Positions 7,455-11,098 of a stretch of 11,098 nt of DNA are shown piece by piece; the stretch's first letter is position 1; each line of letters starts with the position of its first letter. The notes beneath the pieces are model-generated. The model searched no databases. It was not told where the DNA came from and worked only from the letters and a program-made list of their open reading frames with translations. Both the position numbers and the translations under genes were made by a program. The stretch comes from an uncultured Lachnospiraceae bacterium (lineage in GTDB: Bacteria > Bacillota > Clostridia > Lachnospirales > Lachnospiraceae), in NCBI GenBank assembly GCA_910586725.1, contig CAJUJL010000065.1, positions 1 to 11,098 on the forward strand, read 5' to 3'.

Positions 7455-8786
7455 TTATTTCGCCGGATCCGTCACGCGGAAACGTTCTGCGCTTTCCCGG
7501 ATCGCATGCAGCGCCTGTTCGGATTCTCTCGTATCTTTTGTTACGGAATCCGCAACAGCAAAAACGTCTCTTGCCTTTGCGGTAATGTCGATAGAAATAG
7601 CTCTGCCATCTTCCGCCGTCTCCCTGATATTCCCCGTTGACTCAAAAACGCCCTCCACCGCAGCAAGCAGCTTGTCCGACATCATCTTAAAATCCAATAC
7701 CAGGCTGCTCATCTTCTCCGCATCGTCATTGTATAAATCTACCGTATCATTAAAAAAATCAAATCCAGAAATTACCTTGGTATCCACAAAATGCAGCATC
7801 TGTTTGGAATCCCTTTTTAAATTTCTGACGGCCGAATTTACTTCTCCCGTAATCCATTGAATATTCTCAACATTTTTCTTCGATTGCTCGGCCAATTTCC
7901 GGATTTCATCCGCAACAACGGCAAATCCTCTTCCTGCCTGTCCCGCCCTTGCCGCTTCAATGCTTGCATTCAATGCCAAAAGATTTGTCTTTTCCGTGAT
8001 TTCCATAATGGATTCGGCCAGATCGGAAATCTGCTCTACAACCCTTACGTCCTCTAACGCCCGAATCAAGCTGTCTTTGATCTCATTTTGATTCTCTCTG
8101 ACCAATTCCCGTTTTTCAAACGCTTCCTCCTTGGCCTCAATTGCCCTTGAACAAATAACGTTAATATCTGTCGCGCCGTCTTTTATGCGATTTTCTATAT
8201 TTTCTTTGGCCTGCCGGATTTCTTTTGACAGACAATTCATTTCATCTGCAAGATTTAGCGTTTCTTCCATAGAAGAAACCAACGCGCGGGCTTTGGCCGA
8301 AACGTCTGTCATTTCACTGTGCAGCTCGCCGATATGTACGCGAACGCCTTCCTCACTCCCCGCTGCCACAGCCGCTTTGTCCTGGATGCCGGTCACCATT
8401 TCACAGACGCCGGTCCGTATTTCTTCGAGATATTTGGCCAATTCCATAAAGTCCTCGCCGCATCCGGTCATCTTTAGATCCGCTCCCGCCGAAAAATCCC
8501 CTTCCGCCATCGCGGCAAGCGTCCTTTCCACTTTTTTGAACGGCTCGGTAATAGAACGAATCGTAAACGCCAGAATACTCATCGCTAACAGCATAAGTAT
8601 CATACACACTGCAAAGAATATAATTTTCTGCGCCATAAAGGACTGAATTTCCTGACCCACATATGCCGCCGCTTCATTGTATATCTCATTCATTCCATAT
8701 ATTCCAAAAAAGAGACTGCACAACATAAAAAGAAGAACAATTGCCCCAAATAAATACAATTTTTTCCGTATTTTATAATTCCTCAT
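7455..8786 (-). CDS. Methyl-accepting chemotaxis protein-like signalling protein without a sensor domain
   Basis: This 443-residue membrane protein is of the chemoreceptor superfamily. Hydrophobic segments at residues ~9-30 and ~55-76 are predicted membrane helices. They are separated by only about 25 residues, so there is no room for a normal extracellular ligand-binding domain. A HAMP-like region follows (~77-130, TEPFKKVERTLAAMAEGDFSA), then a long coiled coil. The conserved signalling hairpin tip EKTNLLALNASIEAARAG starts at E265, with the flanking RGFAVVADEIRKLAEQS. The tip is the contact for CheA/CheW in this family. The open frame extends to a TTG at 8819, but the ATG at 8784-8786 has GGAGG nine bases upstream and is preferred. 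It is monocistronic, with its own promoter and terminator. It may report membrane or intracellular state, or serve a non-chemotaxis pathway; no flagellar or che gene is in view. Confidence 0.9.
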   Translation of the reverse strand: MRNYKIRKKLYLFGAIVLLFMLCSLFFGIYGMNEIYNEAAAYVGQEIQSFMAQKIIFFAVCMILMLLAMSILAFTIRSITEPFKKVERTLAAMAEGDFSAGADLKMTGCGEDFMELAKYLEEIRTGVCEMVTGIQDKAAVAAGSEEGVRVHIGELHSEMTDVSAKARALVSSMEETLNLADEMNCLSKEIRQAKENIENRIKDGATDINVICSRAIEAKEEAFEKRELVRENQNEIKDSLIRALEDVRVVEQISDLAESIMEITEKTNLLALNASIEAARAGQAGRGFAVVADEIRKLAEQSKKNVENIQWITGEVNSAVRNLKRDSKQMLHFVDTKVISGFDFFNDTVDLYNDDAEKMSSLVLDFKMMSDKLLAAVEGVFESTGNIRETAEDGRAISIDITAKARDVFAVADSVTKDTRESEQALHAIRESAERFRVTDPAK

Positions 8787-8844
8787 ACTTTTATGCCTCC
8801 ACCTGCATTTTATACCCAAATATTTTCCAGTAACATAATTTTAC

Positions 8845-8872
8845 ATTATACTGCCAAAAAGCTGCGTGTCAA
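8845..8872 (-). promoter_or_regulatory. Consensus sigma-A promoter of the methyl-accepting protein gene
   Basis: The minus strand has an exact TTGACA (8867-8872) and an exact TATAAT (8845-8850) separated by 16 bases. This places the transcription start near 8838, about 50 bases before the ATG. Both hexamers match the consensus fully. The spacer is one base shorter than the 17-base optimum. The -35 box lies about 40 bases from the last recognisable codon of the decayed gene fragment at 8913. Confidence 0.85.
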
Positions 8873-8912
8873 GAGGCTCTTGCCAATCAGCATGCATTTT
8901 CAGCGGATGCGT

Positions 8913-9212
8913 TCAAATGCGGTCTTCGCAGCCGCCATTTAACAATTCATCGCAGCTGGTATCAAATACTTTTGCAAACGCCTCTTTACCATATATTTCC
9001 GTTATTTTAGGGACTCCCCCTCCTGATTTCTCACTGATATGCAATTGCAAAAATATCTCCGACAACTTTTCATTCACAGGCACAGACTCCCCCAGATAAA
9101 AGCCTTCCATTGTCTGTGCGGGCGGTAGAGAACCTCTTGATAAGATTTCTATCCTGTCAGAAAAAACGGAAATCATCGGCTCGTTTCCCTCTGTCCATTT
9201 GTTATGATATTG
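8913..9212 (-). pseudogene. C-terminal fragment of an ATP-binding (HATPase_c_4, RecG-like/AlbA_2-associated) protein
   Basis: The frame reads HNKWTEGNEPMISVFSDRIE, then ILSRGSLPPAQT, then GESVPVNEKLSEIFLQLHIS and EKSGGGVPKITEIYGKEAF. These are signature stretches of the C-terminal HATPase_c_4 domain of large ATP-binding proteins that usually carry an N-terminal AlbA_2 (Schlafen-like) domain and are often found near mobile elements or defence loci. Only about 85 residues remain of a family normally 400-500 long. The N-terminal AlbA_2 domain is absent, and an in-frame TGA (9213-9215) closes the frame upstream. After GKEAF the sequence no longer resembles the family and soon ends. An ATG at 9174-9176 could start a short peptide but lacks a convincing ribosome binding site. 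It is most likely a non-functional remnant. Confidence 0.72.
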
Positions 9213-9362
9213 TCAATATTGGTTGAATGTCGTCCCAACTATTTTATCCGTTGATAGCTTTTCAATCTTTTCTTCCTCTTTTGCAACTTTGTATTCCACA
9301 ACTGTCAGGTCATGATTTTTGCTTTTTTCTTTTCCCTTCTTGAACTTCCTGCCACCGTAAAA
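9213..9362 (-). pseudogene. Possible MobV-type relaxase (mobilisation protein) remnant
   Basis: The minus strand frame ending at the TGA at 9213-9215 encodes about 49 residues beginning FYGGRKFKKGKEKSKNHDLT and continuing VVEYKVAKEEEKIEKLSTDK. The pattern of a basic run, then (H)DLTVxEYK, then a charged coiled-coil start resembles the region after the catalytic domain in Pre/MobV plasmid mobilisation proteins. This is a family impression, not a firm identification. No catalytic histidine motif or start codon is present. It is in the same frame as the ATP-binding fragment downstream, separated only by the TGA. Its upstream end meets the integrase fragment on the opposite strand, so the joint must lie near 9350-9375. 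Confidence 0.4.
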
Positions 9363-9597
9363 ACATCCTGCCGGACAGCGGCAAGAAAAGCACCGGAGTT
9401 AGAGGGTTTCCACTTCCACACATTAAGACATACTTACACGACGAACCTGTTATCAAACGGGGCACAGCCAAAAGACATGCAGGAGCTTTTAGGACATTCG
9501 GACGTAAGCACAATCATGAATATCTATGCACACGCCACAAGGGAGACGAAGCGGTGATTCCGCTAAACTTTTGGATAAGGTTGTGGGAATGAATTAA
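9357..9597 (+). pseudogene. C-terminal fragment of a tyrosine integrase, with a terminal frameshift
   Basis: This is the only clear plus-strand coding remnant. It encodes FHFHTLRHTYTTNLLSNGAQ, then PKDMQELLGHSDVSTIMNIY, the C-terminal catalytic core of a Tn916/phage-type tyrosine recombinase. The box II H-x-x-R (9417-9428), the GHSD histidine (9495-9497) and the nucleophile tyrosine (9525-9527) are all visible. The N-terminal arm-binding and core-binding domains and the first catalytic arginine are missing, so it cannot be active. The frame hits TGA at 9555-9557, but reading one base further gives DSAKLLDKVVGMN and TAA at 9595-9597. This matches the usual tail of this integrase family, so a one-base frameshift lies at about 9554-9556. 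Sequence 5' of about 9357 belongs to other material on the minus strand. Confidence 0.82.
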
Positions 9598-9787
9598 GCA
9601 ATGAAAACTGAATAACAAAAACTTTCCCTTGTAGCTTGCCAATAAGGGCAAAAAACAAGGGAAAAGGATACATATTTTAAAGTTAGGCATGCCGCAAAGC
9701 GTTGAAAATAAAGGAAAGTTAAGGCAGTTAGTAGACAAACTGGAAATTGTCGGGTTTTTGTGCAGAAAAAGATCAATTTTATCGTTA
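9598..9787. other. Non-coding stretch after the integrase remnant
   Basis: No convincing gene is seen. A 37-codon plus-strand frame (9689-9802) has no good ribosome binding site and overlaps the end of the membrane protein gene. The stretch contains the inverted repeat listed separately and, in mobile elements of this kind, would be where an element end (attachment site) might lie. No direct repeat pair could be recognised by eye. Confidence 0.4.
9623..9664. repeat. Nested inverted repeat downstream of the integrase remnant
   Basis: A perfect 10-bp outer stem (TTTCCCTTGT at 9623-9632 with ACAAGGGAAA at 9655-9664) encloses a 5-bp inner stem (TTGCC at 9636-9640 with GGCAA at 9647-9651). It begins 26 bases after the restored integrase stop. 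No T-tract follows on the plus strand, so it is not a standard terminator. It may be part of the end of the former mobile element or simply a 3' RNA structure. Confidence 0.6.
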
Positions 9788-10138
9788 TTATTTTTTTATT
9801 AATTTCTTTTTTAATATATTATGCTGCATTACAAGCCAAGCTATTTCTCCCAAAATTACCGAAATAAATAAAATCATCTGCACTACAATGTAATCATATT
9901 TCTCAATAAAATAAACAAAAACAGAAAGTGTTAGAAAAAGCATACCTCCGTATATGATTAAATTTTTACCATGTTTGTGATTCCACTCCAATACATCTGT
10001 CAATTCATCTTCGCCTGGTGGTTTCTCACCTGTATTCAGAGATACAGGTTTTTCAGAATTATATTGCCTGATACCAAGCGCTACAAAAATTAGTGATACT
10101 AAAAAAGTGATTACCAAATATATTACTGTTTCTGCCAT
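9788..10138 (-). CDS. Small three-helix membrane protein of unknown function
   Basis: The 116-residue product has three predicted membrane helices (residues ~4-22, 59-77 and 84-104) and a basic C-terminus (KKKLIKK). Between helices one and two is a polar segment, NTGEKPPGEDELTDVLEWNH, followed by KHG. I recall this GEKPP...LTDV..WN..HG pattern from many small clostridial membrane proteins, but I cannot give a firm family name or function. The ATG is preceded by GGAAGG five bases upstream, and an extended -10 promoter is placed about 40 bases upstream. Base composition is more AT-rich than in the core genes. It stands alone between the integrase remnant and the DUF1349 gene, both possibly part of the same acquired patch. 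It looks intact. Confidence 0.75.
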   Translation of the reverse strand: MAETVIYLVITFLVSLIFVALGIRQYNSEKPVSLNTGEKPPGEDELTDVLEWNHKHGKNLIIYGGMLFLTLSVFVYFIEKYDYIVVQMILFISVILGEIAWLVMQHNILKKKLIKK

Positions 10139-10177
10139 ATAATCCTTCCCTTTCGTCGATGTAAAAGTCCCAATTTA

Positions 10178-10183
10178 ATTATA
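10178..10183 (-). promoter_or_regulatory. Extended -10 promoter of the small membrane protein gene
   Basis: The minus strand reads TATGATATAATT, giving TATAAT with the TGn extension immediately before it. No good -35 box is found at 16-18 bases, which extended -10 promoters can tolerate. It sits in the 123-base gap after the DUF1349 gene and suggests independent transcription. The same 12-base core occurs at the promoter of the DUF1349 gene. Confidence 0.55.
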
Positions 10184-10261
10184 TCATACTTTCATTGTAA
10201 CATCTTCTGTACAGAATTTAAACTGTTTTTTGAGAAGATCGCGAATAAAAATATAATAATA

Positions 10262-10852
10262 TTACTTATGTTCCTGCCATTTACACTCGGTTATTTCCAT
10301 GTTTGAAAATATGGCTTTGAACGAAGAATTTTCGGGGCTGCAAGCATATATTCCGAATACGATTTCTTCTGTGCCTTTCCACATATGGCAGATGCGCATT
10401 TGTTTAAATGTTATGCCGTCTAAACTACATTCTATGCAGTAATCGCTTTCACGTCTGCTAAAACGATACCACATCTCTTTTATATCTGCGGAAATATCTG
10501 ATGTAGCCCAATCTGAATATCCATGATTGGTAACAACACTCCCCAATCTTTGATATTCTTCATTTTCATATTCGACAGAAGCCTTTAACCAGTTTTCACT
10601 GTCTAAATACATAGCTATTCCGCATTGGTCAAAACGGTGTTTGCTTTCAAAACGGGTTTTTACAACGAAAGAAAAATATTTATCAGTTGTCCTTGTCTGC
10701 AAGACAGGCGCATTATCATTTTGAAAACCATAATATGTACGCTGCCATAAGTCCGTTCCAGGTTCTGTAATTATTTCAACATAATCTTGTGAAATTACAG
10801 ATTGCTTTGGCTCTCTAACCCAAAGCAGGTTTTCTTTCAAAAATTCACTCAT
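10262..10852 (-). CDS. DUF1349 domain-containing protein
   Basis: The 196-residue protein belongs to the DUF1349 family, soluble beta-sandwich (concanavalin-like) proteins related to the yeast Ree1 group and of unproven bacterial function. Typical stretches are an FDQCGIAMYLDSENWLKASV segment (residues 74-93), VVTNHGYSDWATSDI (106-120) and a central aromatic-rich region. Length is that expected for the family. No signal peptide or membrane helix is seen. The open frame extends to a TTG at 10936, but the ATG at 10850-10852 is preferred because GGAG lies seven bases upstream and the family starts near there; the longer frame would also run through the promoter. It appears monocistronic and intact. 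The role may concern carbohydrate binding or metabolism, but that is only a guess from the fold. Confidence 0.85.
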   Translation of the reverse strand: MSEFLKENLLWVREPKQSVISQDYVEIITEPGTDLWQRTYYGFQNDNAPVLQTRTTDKYFSFVVKTRFESKHRFDQCGIAMYLDSENWLKASVEYENEEYQRLGSVVTNHGYSDWATSDISADIKEMWYRFSRRESDYCIECSLDGITFKQMRICHMWKGTEEIVFGIYACSPENSSFKAIFSNMEITECKWQEHK

Positions 10853-10907
10853 ACTTAATCTCCAACACTGATTTATGCTTTGATTTTGTTTTATCAAACT
10901 CTCAAAA

Positions 10908-10936
10908 ATTATATCATAATATAACAAGAAAAACAA
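10908..10936 (-). promoter_or_regulatory. Promoter of the DUF1349 gene
   Basis: The minus strand has TTGTTT (10931-10936), a 17-base spacer and TATAAT (10908-10913), with a TGn extension directly before the -10. It lies about 55 bases before the ATG. The -10 is exact and the -35 is partial. The region is AT-rich, with another TATAAT at 10936-10941, so the choice is likely but not certain. Confidence 0.65.
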
Positions 10937-11045
10937 TTATATTCAGTGTTCCGGCACGGCGCAAAAAATTATAAATTCAATTTCAAAATAGCATATTTTC
11001 AAAAAAAATGGAAAAACCTTAGTAAAATCACAATGTCATTAATTT

Positions 11046-11087
11046 AAGGAATTTTTTACATTTACAATTGTAAAAGGTTCCTTTTTT
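11046..11087 (+). terminator. Strong hairpin plus T-tract, orphan terminator
   Basis: The arms AAGGAA (11046-11051) and TTCCTT (11078-11083) enclose a second stem, TTTTACA (11054-11060) with TGTAAAA (11069-11075). The two stems are joined by TT opposite GG, which can form two U-G wobbles, giving up to 15 bp around an 8-base loop. Further T residues follow directly on the plus strand, an intrinsic-terminator layout for plus-strand transcription. No plus-strand gene precedes it in the window. Inside it is a perfect 14-base palindrome (11061-11074). Confidence 0.6.
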
Positions 11088-11098
11088 CTGTATTTTTA

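Noticed and set aside
8787..8819. Longer start of the methyl-accepting protein at TTG 8819
   Set aside because: It lacks a Shine-Dalgarno, while the ATG at 8786 has a good one, and the added 11 residues do not resemble a normal receptor N-terminus.
9310..9738. Minus-strand frames at 9310-9513 and 9514-9738
   Set aside because: They are antisense to the integrase remnant or its flank and show no family resemblance; the integrase reading on the plus strand explains the region better.
9689..9802. A 37-codon plus-strand frame starting MPQSVENKGK
   Set aside because: No convincing ribosome binding site, it overlaps the 3' end of the membrane protein gene, and the product is not recognisable.
10853..10936. 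Longer start of the DUF1349 gene at TTG 10936
   Set aside because: The extra codons cover the -10 and -35 boxes and have no ribosome binding site; the ATG at 10852 does.
10937..11045. Possible short gene, CRISPR repeat or tRNA at the right edge
   Set aside because: The stretch is AT-rich with no frame of useful length, no repeated units and no cloverleaf; only weak A/T-rich inverted repeats are seen.

Overview
This window looks like a low-to-moderate-GC Firmicutes chromosome, most likely clostridial and probably Lachnospiraceae. The evidence is gene content and order (dgt, dnaG, rpoD, trmK, a Nif3-family gene, a TGS-domain nucleoside kinase, then rnpB), AGGAGG-type ribosome binding sites, and many codons ending in A or T. 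No species can be named from the sequence alone. Every convincing intact gene lies on the minus strand, so the window is described from right to left in transcriptional order.

Left and centre (1-8872) are ordinary core chromosome. A small receptor-type methyl-accepting protein (7455-8786) has a near-ideal promoter at 8845-8872 and its own hairpin terminator at 7416-7449. Next comes a tightly packed information-processing operon: dgt (dNTP triphosphohydrolase), dnaG (primase), rpoD (major sigma factor), trmK (tRNA m1A22 methyltransferase), a Nif3-like dinuclear-metal protein and a TGS-domain nucleoside kinase. The gaps are 16, 36, 4, 1 and 10 bases. It resembles the dnaG-sigA-trmK-yqfO order of Bacillus, with dgt added in front. 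The 5' part of RNase P RNA (rnpB) follows and runs off the left edge. Together these genes cover nucleotide supply, replication priming, transcription initiation and tRNA modification or processing.

Right (8873-11098) is an accessory, partly degraded and more AT-rich patch. Between 8913 and 9597 lie broken pieces of at least two, probably three, unrelated genes. These are the C-terminus of an ATP-binding (HATPase_c_4, RecG-like/AlbA_2-associated) protein, a stretch resembling the region after the catalytic domain of a MobV-type relaxase, and the C-terminus of a tyrosine integrase that carries a terminal frameshift. They are best read as the scar of one or more integrated mobile elements. Two apparently intact small genes follow: a three-helix membrane protein (9788-10138) and a DUF1349 protein (10262-10852). 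Each has its own extended -10 promoter, and the two promoters share the same 12-base core. The right edge holds a strong plus-strand hairpin and T-tract with no plus-strand gene before it. I did not find a convincing new multi-gene system here; the most unusual material is the mobile-element scar and the orphan hairpin.
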